Program-made: the position numbers and the translations under genes
Notes under the pieces: generated by a model
Database searches by the model: none
The model's input: only the letters and a program-made list of their open reading frames with translations
What the model was told of the DNA's origin: nothing
From: Cloeon dipterum
Taxonomy: Eukaryota; Arthropoda; Insecta; Ephemeroptera; Baetidae
Assembly (NCBI RefSeq): GCF_949628265.1
Contig: NC_088788.1
Span: forward strand, 34,086,335-34,150,334
Direction: 5' to 3'
Length of the DNA: 64,000 nucleotides
In this document: positions 36,001 to 46,227 of the stretch, in pieces
How the letters are laid out: each line of letters opens with the position of its first letter
Position numbering within the stretch: the stretch's first letter is position 1

Positions 36001-38785
36001 GAATGAGGATTATTTTTATCCTTGCAGCTGCCAGCTTTGATGACATCTTAACTTGATGTTGTCCAGCACCAACTTTAGGTATTTTGTTTTACCAATTCAA
36101 TTTAATCAGCTAAAATTCATAAATACTCAATTTAGAAATGAATAAATATCGTGAAGTTGATTATAAATTTAAATCAAACTCCCATTGAAGTAATTTAAAA
36201 AAAAAAACTTAACTCGCTTTGTCAAGGCAATGGGAGATATATTGGAGAGTTTTGGAGATCTATTGCTGGTGGTTAAGGGAAAAAGGTGGTTAACTAATTG
36301 ACTCTAAATTCTCAAATAGCTGGACGAGCTGACAAGAGGCGCCACTATAGCTGGTTTTTACACCTTTTCCAGCGGCTTTAGGGGCGAATTTCTAACGTTT
36401 TAATAAAATCACTCGGTGCGGGGAGGCTCCTCTGCGACCACTAATTGTCAGGCCCCATGTGTTATGGAGGTGTTATTGGAACCCGGTGAGCTCATAGCCC
36501 ATAGCAAATATGTGCTGAGCAGAGGCTAAAAAAATGACAGTTGAATTAAATTTACGATAAACATGAACATCCCCAAGGACATGTATTGTCAATCGAATTT
36601 TATGAATATCTCCAGTGACGACATGCAACCAAATTTTTTCATTCCGTCTGCAAACCAGAATTTCCGCACTCTCGGTGAAGTTGTTGCGAAAGAACTCCAT
36701 CAGACGACAGAAATAAATCACTGGTGTCTGCCTTCCGCGCCGAATAGGCCGACAAACATGGCCAACCGTTGGAGAACCTGTTTATTAATCACCACGCATG
36801 CATACTGATGATTATGTCACGAGGCTCATTGCGAGTCATGCGTGTCAACTTGCGCCTCGGCAGTACACTACACACGCTGCATGAATGCACCCAAAGCGAG
36901 CCAACGAGCCCGTTTTAGCAGCCACGCCGCGAGACCTGAATTACTTGACTAGCCGAAGAATGACTGGCTAATTGTGCTTGCAAATCCAACCCGGATGCAC
37001 TTTTGGACTAATAACATTACACACACGCGCGCACTCTAGCGCGTACGCACAACTATGGGAGTGATTAACGGGACAAATACATGGTGACTGCTGCGCGCGA
37101 TTTAACCCAGCAAAAAGCATTGTTGTGTGCTCCCTAGTCTGATTATCTCGTGTTGAAAAACTCGAATTGAAAACATCCGCTTACAGAAAAGTTTTGCGTG
37201 CATGAATATGTAATCCTTTTTAACTTTACTTGAAATTCTATCTAAAAATGAAGAAATGCTAAAAATTTCCCAGGTTGCCTTTAAAATTTTTGAGGAAAAT
37301 CGACTAAAAAGTTTGCATGCTAATCAAGCGGCGAGCACTCTGTCAATGAAAATTAGGATTTATTTCACCAAGAGGGAATAGCTCATAATTCGCACACAAT
37401 GAGATAGATGGAGATGAGAGGGATCGAAATTTTCAAGATAAAACTTTTTGTGAATTTCACAAACAATAAACTCAATGAACTATGTACTTGTTATTGCCAA
37501 TAATGCAAATTATTCTGAATTCTAGTATAGCTTTACTTGAATTGGACGCGTTTTTTTTAATAGTCAGTTTCAGCATTTCTAGCATAAATGTTTCAAGTTG
37601 AAACAAATGTTAACAACAATGATTTCGATTGGCGTATCAAAAGAAATCCCCTCGTGTTATTTTTCCCTTGTTTTCGATGATGGAGGATTTGTTCGGCCAT
37701 CCTGTTGAGGCGACGAGGTATCCGATTTCTTGGAACTGACCTCACTCAGAAATCTGGTTTCCCTCTGTCGCCGTGAGCGCAGAGGAAATTAAGCTCCATA
37801 AGTTTGGCAGCTTGAAAAATGTACACATATCCAAAATTTATCAATGCTCGCCGCTGTAACAGGATTGTGGTTTACTTTTGAAGCCGCGTGGAAGGAAGAC
37901 GCGCGTTGCCGGTGTACGAAGCTAATTATTCAATTATTGTGATTGCTTCGCCAAGCGGCTAATCGTGCCGATTTGCAGTTGATTGGACTGTTAAACCTTA
38001 TTACGTCATAATATAGGTGTCAACCTGGTTCCAAAATCTGTTGACTTCTCTCAAGTTGTGCTGCGCAATTGGAAGAATTTGGATCATCATCACTGCTAAT
38101 TGCAAGAAAGGAATTTTGCGAATTGTTTGACCCACATTCATTGAATTAAATTTCATTTCGCCGTTACGAATGAATAAATGTTCACGCTGAAGATTATGGC
38201 ATGCATGGATGTTTCTATAAATTTCTAAATCGCAAAATGTTTTTTTTTTAACAAGTCTGATTTCAGATTATAAATTAACTGCTGGCGAATACTTCATATT
38301 TTAACGTGTCATTCGATCTTAATTTTTCCCTAAAAATGCTGACTGTGAGCAAACCCAATTTAACATAAAAATAAGGCTCAGCAAGTATAGTATTGCTGCA
38401 CCTGACGTCTGCTGTTCTCCTCCCAGCACTAACGTTACATTATTCACATCGACACCCGCCCCTCGATTAAAACTCCAACAAGGCAAATTCCCGCACACCG
38501 AGTATCAAGCGTATCTCCGGAGTCACCTTGCATTCGAAATTAAAAAATAAAATTTCGCAGGAAAGAAGAGATACGAGTGAGTGCGTTTTACGAGCCACTG
38601 CCGGCTGATTTGTGCGAGAGCGAGAGAGGCGTAATCGAAGTCAGCGATGGCGGACTCACCAAGATGCTGGACCGCTTGACCTCGTAGAAGAGCCAGTTAT
38701 CCGTGGAAAAGGCGATGGCCAGCATGGCCACGGACACTATCGCCGTGATGGTGGCCAGGGACAGGGTTATCGCGGAGCACGGCAT
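21056..38785 (-). CDS. four-TM claudin-superfamily protein, stargazin-like, with mutually exclusive fourth-TM exons
   Basis: A plasma-membrane tetraspan protein. Family roles are cell junctions or auxiliary subunits of channels and receptors; which applies here is not decided. Coding exons in transcript order are 38785-38660, 32790-32667, 24580-24470, 23770-23633, 23315-23218, then either 22542-22377 or 22363-22198, and 21150-21056. Phases match and each isoform totals 858 nt, or 285 aa. The start is fixed by an in-frame TAG eight codons upstream. TM1 is about residues 4-27, TM2 123-146, TM3 157-178 and TM4 212-237. Extracellular loop 1 carries the family signature W31, G70-L71-F72 (usually GLW), C75 and C95, plus sequons N107-V-T and N111-F-S. 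The CMNIDYF segment and the run into TM2 resemble calcium-channel-gamma/TARP proteins more than classic claudins. The short tail is Tyr/Pro/Gly-rich and ends PYAQY. No gene symbol is claimed. Confidence 0.85.
22198..22363 (-). other. alternative exon 6b (distal copy) of the claudin-like gene
   Basis: 166 nt, phase 0 in and phase 1 out, encoding ALRDNTDISYDWSFILAWLG and onward through TM4 to LRSERDREEAANMHYLMP. The acceptor is GTTCTAG and the donor GTAAGC. It shares 26 of 55 residues with exon 6a, counted by eye, concentrated in SYDWS, LAWL.VG and CLRSER. Identical length and phase show a tandem exon duplication. The branch point and polypyrimidine tract for its acceptor must lie within exon 6a coding sequence. 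Confidence 0.85.
22364..22376 (-). promoter_or_regulatory. 13-nt GT..AG spacer enforcing exclusive splicing
   Basis: On the minus strand the spacer reads GTTCGTGTTCTAG. It starts with the donor of exon 6a and ends with the acceptor of exon 6b. No spliceosomal intron can be this short, so 6a cannot be joined to 6b. If the spacer is retained, the frame runs CAA GGT TCG TGT TCT AGG CCC TGA, a premature stop. Confidence 0.85.
22377..22542 (-). other. alternative exon 6a (proximal copy) of the claudin-like gene
   Basis: 166 nt, phase 0 in and phase 1 out, encoding ILQEQTKVSYDWSMVLAWLS and onward through TM4 to LRSERQAEQDKSIQYMMQ. The acceptor is GTTTTAG. The donor GTTCGT is weaker than the GTAAGC donor of 6b, so exon choice may be regulated through it. 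Phase 1 at the 3' end matches the final exon (VYPQKQQ...). Confidence 0.85.
24581..32666 (-). other. claudin-like intron 2 (8.1 kb)
   Basis: Bounded by a GTGAGT donor at its high-coordinate end and a TTGCAG acceptor at its low end. A perfect CRE palindrome lies at 26723-26730. The remainder is AT-rich with scattered ORFs of 60-146 codons that resemble nothing known. No exon was supported. Confidence 0.6.
36278..36525 (+). repeat. dispersed repeat family B, copy 2
   Basis: Colinear with copy 1 from AAAAGGTGGTTAA through CCAGCGG, TCGGTGCGGGGAGG and GGTGAGCTCAT. It has small deletions and a two-base insertion in the GGCGCCACTA..GCTGG block. Located in claudin-like intron 1. Confidence 0.65.
37220..37545 (+). 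repeat. dispersed repeat family A, copy 2
   Basis: Starts TTACTTGAAATTCTA, continues through AGTTTGCATGCTAATCAAG, CTCATAATTCGCACA, the GATGAGAGGGATCGAAAT core and TTTCACAAACAATAAACTC, and ends near AGCTTTACTTGAATTGG. Same orientation as copy 1. Confidence 0.65.
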
Positions 38786-40224
38786 GCTTTTCCGCAATCC
38801 GACGCACTATAGATGCAAATATTTCCCGACTGCTGGATCGCTGCTCCTGCCGACTGCCTCACTACTCGAGCACTGAAAGGCTTTTCGCGTGCCTTGCCTT
38901 GCTGTCTTGCCTTCCGCAGGCCTCTCTCCTCTCCCTACCTGCGGCTGCGGCGGCGTCGTGACTCGGATTCCTTCCACCTGAGCGCTGCGTTAAAGAGCCT
39001 CGGCTTACCTGTCCGCCTATTGTACGCCCTGCTTTTGACTATTGTGCGCCCAGTATATAATATTACGCCCTGCTATATTGTGTGTTTGCTCTGGGGATTT
39101 CAGTGCAGCTGCTAACGGAATGGAGCAGAGTTTTTTAGGAGGGTGGGTTCTCCTTCGATGCCATAAAGGATCTTACGTAAAATATAATTGATGATTAGGG
39201 CTGTGAAATTTTGACGATCGACAATTTTTTCTGAGCTTCCCATCGTTGCGGGAACATCCAATGAGCACGAATCATGCAATTTTAAGCCATTTGAACGATT
39301 TAAAACCATCTAAAGCTTCTAAATTGACTCAATATCTGTAGATAAGTGCATGATTTTGCTTCGCTGGTTTTTATTTCTAAAAGGAACTTTTTCATGCAAT
39401 GAGAATAAAAATGATGCTCTCTCTCTCTCTGTCACCGTTTTCAGTGGGTAGGATGGGTCCCAATTCAAACGTCCCTTCAATCCTCCCCCTAACCACCTGT
39501 GATAAACCAATCACTGAAAAACCCTATGTGAGCTATCCCAAATGTAGCTTCCTCGATAACTCGGGGGAATAGATAAGCACATCGGAAAAATGCAAAATTG
39601 TGGCCGAACAACATTCAATTGGGTCTTATGAAAACCGCGTCCAAATCGGCTCAAAACCGTCTAATTTGCACCAAACAACAGTCTAAAATTAGTCTTATTC
39701 TCACAGCCCTGTAGCAATAATATAATTATTCGGCAGAAGAATTTTTTCTAAATCAACTTTAAATAAGATTGTGTAAATACTGTAGAATTATAGCAATTTT
39801 TAACTCTCAATTCTCTCATTGTTTAATTAATTGACTCGTTCAATCATGCTTCATAATTTAAGAAATATGTTTAATTAACTCATCTGCGTATATTTTGTAT
39901 GTTATTTTAGGACTTACGAGGACTGCTTTCTTTGTTAGTCAGCTCAGACAGTTTAAAAGCATCGTCGTCTCTATACGCGTTAAGGAGCCATTGGCCAATT
40001 TCTAGTCTAAAAATTAGAAACTTTTCCCGACAATAGGAACCATTGACATCATGTCAAATATAGTCTGCGCACATCAAATATCGTGAATTTGAATTTATAA
40101 ATTCGATTTTGAAACATTTTCGATCACAAATAAAGGATTTATAACTTTCGGAGCTTCATAACTTTCCCATGGGGATATCTCTTAACACGTGTGTTGTTGG
40201 AAACTACATGATTTTAATAATGTC

Positions 40225-40268
40225 ACCAAACCTAAAACGTTAAATCCTTAGAGTTTCCTAGAGGGGCA
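40225..40268 (+). repeat. third dispersed repeat, short match to 15845-15890
   Basis: The ACGTTAAATCCTTAGAGTTT CCTAG stretch parallels the segment in RGS intron 4. Surrounding sequence is AT-rich and too diverged to delimit by eye. Confidence 0.4.
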
Positions 40269-41025
40269 TTTCTCAGAATTTCATATTTGAATAATAATTA
40301 TAGTGTACTCGTCTAAATTATTTTATTTAATATGGGATCAATAAAAGTTGGGGCTTGTTGGCCTAGATTCATTCATTTTGTGCACCAATAATGAGAGTAA
40401 TTTATTTTCAAAAATTTCTATAGCATAATAATATCCCAAAGCACGCACACGTTAATATCGATGAAATTTCTCCAGAGCCCTGTTTCTTTGCCTCTGGCAA
40501 AGTCGTTTTTTATTCAATGTCAATAGCAATGACTTGTTAGTCATTAGGAGAATAATCTTGAGGTAGACACCTTTATTATGATGGAGATACCGCTTTCTTT
40601 TTATAATTTCTTTGCACCATATACAATAATTACGGAATCGATCAATATTCAATTCAAAAGCAGAAAATTAAATAATGCTAGGATAGAGTAGAAATTCGCT
40701 TGTAAGTAACGGAAACAATTTTGCATGCGGAACACAAAATGCAGGTGCTGTGCAGCAGGTGATGCAGATAATTACTCAGCGTTGCAAAAAATTCAAATCA
40801 GATTGATGACCTTGGGCGGGGAAATAACGCACAGAAACTGCCGACTGTTATATAATCAAACTCTCATCAAATTTGGTATGAATCCCTGATTCAAAGGCTG
40901 GCGTTAAAAATCGATTTCTCTCTGCATTTCATAATCTCAAATTCATTAAAGTTTCGTCGAACCAATTTTAGAGCAGCGCAAGTTGAAAAAATAAGAGATT
41001 TGTTTCTGCAGACAAGGGCAGCGAT

Positions 41026-41031
41026 TTTATT
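41026..41031 (-). terminator. NUDCD3 polyadenylation signal
   Basis: Minus-strand AATAAA about 190 nt beyond the NUDCD3 stop codon. Confidence 0.45.
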
Positions 41032-41217
41032 TCACAAGACAATAATTATTACAATTACATTCTGCAGACTTTCGCTTCCAAGCATTTCAATGAACACCAA
41101 ACTCTAATTAGTATTGAAAACTCGGACTAAACATATTAATTGCATACTTTTGAATGTTATCATGTGAAAGGAATAAAAGGAATTCTGAAATTAGGTCCAA
41201 GAATCAAACAAGAGCCT

Positions 41218-42859
41218 TCATGCTTGGAAATTTATCTTGCTAGGATCATACGGTGTGCCTTTGAAAGGAGATCCATCAGCGTCCCAAGCTGTTTTGAGCA
41301 TTTCAACTGCCTGAAACCAGAATTAAAATTGTTTAAGTTAATAGTGCATATTTTTCTCAGTTGCATACCTTAGGTTCGTGATTTGCAGTCTTTCTCTCCT
41401 GGTGCAACATCATTTCCCTGATACTCATTTCGTCCGACTCAGAATAGTCGTACAGGGACCGGGCATTGTCGATTTGGCGCACATCAATTTTTCCATCAGT
41501 GGTTAGCAGGGCGTCCCACCACCTCTCTTCACACTTTTCAAAATGCAACTGGACACACTTGCCGGGCACCAAGCTCCAGATTGTTTCTTCGCATTTTACC
41601 CGTTTCGTGAGTTCGCCATCTAGCAAGCAATCATCGCCAGCCACAACCTTGACCGAACGGTTTGTCGTCTCCACCTTGATTTGCTTCCCTTTGACGACGT
41701 GTTTTGGCACTTCAACGGATATGTCCACGTCTGCAATTGTCTGACTCCAGCTGTAGCCATCGCAAGCTGCTCCATTGTGACTTTCCGACTCGTCAGGGCT
41801 GCAAATTTCTTTCATTTTCAGTACTGCCTCGCTGATAAACATGGCACTTTACCCTTTGGCTAATGCTGACGCTTTTTCTAGCGGACCGACAGGCAAATCA
41901 TCGTTGCTTATAACTTCAACTTCTGCATCTGCTGCAGGGGCAATGCCGTCGCCTTTTAATCTGGAGAGAAAGAAAACAAATTAATCATAAAAATTGTAAA
42001 AATTTTGACAGTTAAAGTAGAGCTTTACAATTAAGATTGTTTGCTTTAGTAAGTAAATTGAGTTTACTTTTTGTGAAATTTAGCAACAGTTCGCATGTGC
42101 AATTGTGAAATCAGGACCTATAAACAATTTAATTCTAGACTTTGCCAAATTTCTTGAAAAATCAATTATTTTTTCACTTGATTTAGATCCCTCTCGTCGC
42201 GATCTATCCAATAGGGTGCGACTTTTGAGGAAAATTCCCTATATTGTGAAATAAATTGTGGATTTACGGTAATTAATTAGCATGCAAACCTTTGAGCAGA
42301 TTTTCTCTAAAATTTTAACTGCAATCTGGAAAAGTTAAGCTTTTTCCCCATTTTATTTAGAATTTCAAGTAAAAAAGGCATCATCACAAATTTTCTGTAA
42401 GGCTTTTTGCCTTTAAATTTGGATCATAACATACCTTTCCATTTTTGCCAGCCTCTGCGAGTATTCTTCCAAATCTTGATACTGCTTGAAAATTTTGAGG
42501 ACCAAATTCAAAGCTTCACCCGGCATGAATCCAACGGGATCGTCCACTTTATTTTTTGCTTTGAAAAAATCCGTCCTGAAAACAGTGAAAATAAACACTA
42601 AATTTTTATTTTAGGGTGGATAACTTCGCAAACTTTCAGCGTTTTTAAGATTTTAAAAGGCTGCTGGAGAGATAAAACTTAACGCTGAAAAACAGAGAAA
42701 CTTTAAGAGAATTTCGCATTAAAAATAAGAAAATACACAATAATGTACTAACCGACGGTATAGAAATCCAAATACTGAATTCAGATAGTTCACGATTGTT
42801 GGGTTCTCATCCATGAGAATTTTGTGAATCGCTTCATCTTGCGCCTCTATTTGTTCCAT
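41218..42859 (-). CDS. NUDCD3: NudC domain-containing protein 3
   Basis: A cytosolic CS/p23-fold co-chaperone. The vertebrate family member stabilises dynein intermediate chain and assists Hsp90 clients. Exons are 42859-42753, 42575-42435, 41960-41853, 41798-41369 and 41310-41218, totalling 879 nt, or 292 aa. The N-terminal NudC_N-like segment reads NSVFGFLYRRTDFF and GFMPGEALNLVL (residues about 27-70), the diagnostic NUDCD3 start. The CS domain is about residues 134-225, with YSWSQ, VPKHVVKGKQ, WSLVPGKCVQL and ERWWDALL. The C-terminus MLKTAWDADGSPFKGTPYDP matches the vertebrate C-terminal block. Human NUDCD3 is somewhat longer because of a longer linker. Intron 3 is only 54 nt (41799-41852) and carries a TACTGAAA branch-like motif. 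An alternative closer acceptor would leave 21 nt and was rejected. Confidence 0.93.
42015..42395 (-). repeat. dispersed repeat family A, copy 3, in NUDCD3 intron 2
   Basis: The reverse complement begins TTACTTGAAATTCTAAATA, then GTTTGCATGCTAATTAATT, GGATAGATCGCGACGAGAGG, CTGTTGCTAAATTTCACAA and TGTAAAGCTCTAC. It is one of the best-preserved copies and fills most of the intron between exons 2 and 3. Confidence 0.65.
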
Positions 42860-43254
42860 TTTTCCCTTCAAACTTAACACTCAAAATATGTAATTGTTTG
42901 CCCGTTTTTTTTGCTCTGTTTAGCTCCGGAATACCGGGAATACCTCTGAGATTCCTGGCTGAAATTTTGTAAACAAACAACACGGTCTGACGCGGTCTGA
43001 CGGTAATACGCAAGATACATGTGCGCCAGCAGTAATGCCATCTTGTGTCGCCACTGCTAAACTAAAATTCCATTGCTAATAATTTATTGCATAAGAACAT
43101 GAAAGTTTAATTATTAATTATATGTAGTTCAATGAATTCGCGTAGATTTAAAGTGGAATGATACTGGGCAACAATTGAAAATTATTTAAATGGTTGGATG
43201 CCTTAAACAATTGACCAATAAACAATTTGTTCAACAATTTGCAATAATAAAAAA

Positions 43255-43510
43255 TGGACCTTCCTACAATAAAAATTCAAATTTTGCCAATTTTCTCCAA
43301 AATGTACAGTGCTTGAACATATTTTCTTGGCATATTTCGATTCCTCTCGTCGAGATCTGTCCAACGGTGTATGCCACTTATTGGGGAAACTCTTGGTTTT
43401 GAAATTAAATCGCATTTCAAGTAAGGAGACATCCATTACCGTTTGAAAAGCACGCTAACTTTCCAGCCAATTTTCTAAAAAAATTACAGTGCTTCTTAGG
43501 TCAATTTAGG
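43255..43510 (-). repeat. dispersed repeat family A, copy 4 (partial)
   Basis: Contains the reversed core GATTCCTCTCGTCGAGATCT, GTCCAACGGTGT and a CATTTCAAGTAAGG end block. More diverged and shorter than copy 3. Confidence 0.5.
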
Positions 43511-43599
43511 CTTTAACTGAATCCTAAGGGACGAGTTTATGCATTGGCAACAAGCATTTTCCAGGCTTTTCCAGTATCATTCCTCTTTAAGTAGAGCAG

Positions 43600-44030
43600 C
43601 TTTACATGCCAACAATTAAGAACGTTTTGAATTGTTGACTGTAGCAACATAATGGTTCATTGAGTTATAATTATTTGTGAAATTTAGCAACATTTTATCT
43701 CTTTAATTAATCAGGAACGAGCGGAACAGTTTAATTTTATATTTTTCAAAATTTCATGTAAAATTATATGAATTACATTCGCTTGATTTCGATTCCTCTT
43801 GTTGCTATCTATCCAATGGTGTGCGAATGGTGAGCTAAATTTCCTTTTTGGCGTAGTGAATCATGATTTACAATGGGAGTTTGTGCTCGCCTCTTTGATA
43901 AGCGCATGGAAACTTTGCAGCCGATTCATTCAAAAATTTTAACGGTATCCTGGGGAAATTTTTCCAAATTTTTAGAAAGTATTAAAAGTAACAAGGTAAA
44001 ATGGATTTTTCACAAATTTTCTGAAAAAGC
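43600..44030 (-). repeat. dispersed repeat family A, copy 5
   Basis: Reversed landmarks GCAGCTTTACATGCC, TTGTGAAATTTAGCAACA (reverse of the TTTCACAA block), GATTTCGATTCCTCTTGTTG, CTATCCAATGGTGTGCG and a CATGATTTAC segment. Adjacent to copy 4 in the same orientation, so this stretch may be a nested or tandem insertion site. Confidence 0.55.
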
Positions 44031-44309
44031 TGAAAAAGAGAGTGAAGGACACGATTATTACCATGTTCATTCTGTCCGATTATTTATATAATTACACCCC
44101 CACTAGTTTTAACCAACTCATAAGCAGCTTGGATAGGTAAAGGAATTTTATTTTCAATTATTATGTATTGACTCGAATTTCTCACTAGCATGACTATTAA
44201 AATTAATTGAAGAATAGGAGCTATTATTGGTAGTTATTTTTATAATAATTAAAATTTTTCTAAAAATACTATGAGAGAAAAAAAATAATTGATTTGATAA
44301 ACTGAAACC

Positions 44310-44315
44310 TTTATT
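44310..44315 (-). terminator. GST polyadenylation signal
   Basis: Minus-strand AATAAA about 112 nt after the GST stop codon. Confidence 0.5.
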
Positions 44316-44426
44316 TGTTGTTAGTATAAAAACGAACGATTATTAAACAATTAAAATATTACATATATTCTCATGATTTTTGCTAACAACAAAACGGAAA
44401 TTGTGTACATATGGCCATTAATATGA

Positions 44427-45349
44427 TCACTGCTGGAAGCTGAGATTCTTTTTTTTCTCGAGCTCGGCGATTGCATCCTTGTTTGGAGGATTTTGTAAGA
44501 AATGATGCAAGTCATCGCGACAGACCTTCAAATCCTCCCACGCTGGACGGTTTTTGCATGCCCCATACCACTTGGCGATGCGCGGGTATGGCGAAAAGTT
44601 AAATTCTGCTGCCTCCAAGCAAAGCGCGGCTGCCAGCAATCCAATGTCGGCAATTGTGAACTCATCTAATTTTTTTTCAAATTTTAAATCAAATTTAAAA
44701 TTTAACTCTCTTAAATACCTCCAGCTGCAAATTTCGTGTCTTGATCTTTTAAAATCGTCTCAAGAACAAGGAGGGACCTCTCTGCCTTAGATTTCAGTGC
44801 TGCTGCGTTTGGAATGCCAAACACATCTCCAAACTAAAAACAAAAATTATTAATTTTGAGAAGCTTCGCTTGAAATAAAATTAATTCGTAACTGTGTAAG
44901 TGGAAATATTCGGGTAGAAATTACAAAGGTTGAAAGCCAAACGTTGGTTGACGATGCCTCTGCGTTTTGGATCTGCGGGGAACAGATCCGGGTAGCTCTT
45001 TCCGTACGCATCAGCGAGGTATTGCAAAATCGCAATGCTTAAATAGTCACGAGATTGATAAATAAATAATGAATGAATCGGCGTTTTAGGATTTACCTTT
45101 CACAGAGAATGTAGTCGCCGTCTTTGATGACAGGCACTTCTTTCTGCGGGTTCCGCTAAAATGATATTTAATTTGCTGTTTGTAATTTGAGTTTTGTATA
45201 ATTACTTTAGCGTGCTCCTCTTTCAAATGGTCCCCATCAAAAAATGACAGTTCGGTTGCTTTGTACGGAGTTTTTATCTCCTTTAACAGAGCCAAAACGG
45301 CATAGCTGGGAGGGCTTCCCTTCATCATAAAAACCTCCAAAACCGGCAT
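44427..45349 (-). CDS. cytosolic glutathione S-transferase, delta/epsilon-type
   Basis: Conjugates glutathione to electrophiles and is the insect-type detoxification GST. Exons are 45349-45206, 45155-45097, 45037-44893, 44833-44719 and 44665-44427, totalling 702 nt, or 233 aa, all phases consistent. The N-terminal thioredoxin-like domain has the candidate catalytic Ser12 in MKGSPPSYAVL, the cis-Pro segment NPQKEVPVIKDG (G-site) and CESIAILQYLADAYG (the usual ES-R/H-AI, here with Ile). The all-alpha C-domain has the N-capping box DEFTIADIGLLAA and YPRIAKWYGACK. The length is slightly above the usual 210-225 aa because of a charged tail (ELEKKKNLSFQQ). A CTGTAG sits directly before the ATG and may be an acceptor, so a non-coding first exon near 45.4-45.5 kb is likely. 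Exact class is not settled by eye. Confidence 0.9.
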
Positions 45350-46227
45350 TCTACAGAGATTTTAAAACAACTAATAGTTAATATTTTGGAAGCAAAGTAC
45401 TCGCCTGGATCCGTTCGCTATCAATGCAAAGCTGCAACTGTGAATAAGGAAGAAGCCACTCTCTATATTAATTTATTTTTTGCTCGTCCCCACCTCTGGA
45501 CCTACCAAAAAGCAAATCAAGCGCCCCGCTGGTTGTTTCTTTATTTGCAGTCAAGGTTGAAAACTGACTACTCCTTAGTGTGAGGCAGCAGTTATCTGCG
45601 TTTCGATAAGATTCGTATCACTGCCTATTTTGCTTTAAGTGCTCGCTCTCAAGCACATATATGACCAATTCAAATATTTTGTACACACTCGCACAGGTGT
45701 AAGAATTAAAGAGAATTGTTTTGCTATAAAATTTATTAAACAGTTGATTGATATAGCTACATTTTTTATAAATACAATTGGTAACATTGTCATGGTTATA
45801 GTTATATTCGCATGTCAAAAGCAAATTGAAATCAATCACAAAACTTTGGAAGGTGATGAAATTTTGAAGTAAATTACGTTTACGAGTTAGTATGTTGGAT
45901 GGTGTTTATACAGTAACATTGGTTGTTAGTGCTTTTGTGCTTCTGACTGAGCAAAAATCTCACAAAAGGAAAAAATTACATGCTAATAAGTTGGGTTGTG
46001 TGGTCTTCTTAAAAACGCATGGCACGTTTTTTCGGCCTTAAATCTAAACAAATATACGCACTTAACTGGCAACAATACACCCATTCTTTTATAGTTCATA
46101 GACGCTTAGATTATTCATATATAAACAAAATGATTCAGATTGTACAGTGGCATTCAACGCTCATACGCCTATAAAGAATATAACATGTGTTTAACAATTT
46201 ATGATGAACTGCTTTGAAGAGTAGCAT
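45350..46227. other. intergenic region between GST gene and GH18-like gene
   Basis: Must hold the GST promoter and 5' UTR (low end) and the GH18-like 3' UTR (high end). A minus-strand AATAAA at 45732-45737 is a plausible GH18-like poly(A) signal, about 490 nt after its stop. No separate gene was recognised; ORFs of 65-77 codons look random. Confidence 0.5.

Larger units (their letters stand above)
32791..38659 (-). other. claudin-like intron 1 (5.9 kb)
   Basis: Donor GTGAGT at 38659, acceptor TTGCAG at 32791. It contains one copy each of repeat families B (36278-36525) and A (37220-37545). No coding exon was recognised. Confidence 0.6.
38786..41217. other. intergenic region between claudin-like gene and NUDCD3
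   Basis: Holds the claudin-like 5' flank and the NUDCD3 3' flank. On the minus strand a TATATACTGGG motif at about 39051-39061 could be a TATA box for the claudin-like gene. A copy of the third repeat lies at 40225-40268. The NUDCD3 poly(A) signal is at 41026-41031. No gene was recognised. Confidence 0.5.
42860..44426. other. intergenic region between NUDCD3 and the GST gene
   Basis: Non-coding. The NUDCD3 promoter should lie within the first few hundred bases. The rest is largely occupied by two further family A copies and by the GST 3' flank, with a minus-strand AATAAA at 44310-44315, about 112 nt beyond the GST stop. No additional exon was seen. Confidence 0.55.

Noticed and set aside
36020..36060. 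CCAGCTTTGATGA segment resembling the 3' part of the miR-2 family
   Set aside because: The seed (TATCACA) is absent and no precursor-like hairpin was evident.
38783..38797. Start four codons upstream of MPCSAI in the claudin-like gene
   Set aside because: That codon is TTG, not ATG, and an in-frame TAG follows further upstream. The ATG at 38785 is the supported start.
41832..41852. Apparent 21-nt GT..AG intron in NUDCD3 (acceptor TATCAG)
   Set aside because: Too short for splicing. The next in-phase acceptor (TTTGCAG, exon from 41798) gives a 54-nt intron with a branch-like TACTGAAA and the same frame, and fits the family alignment.
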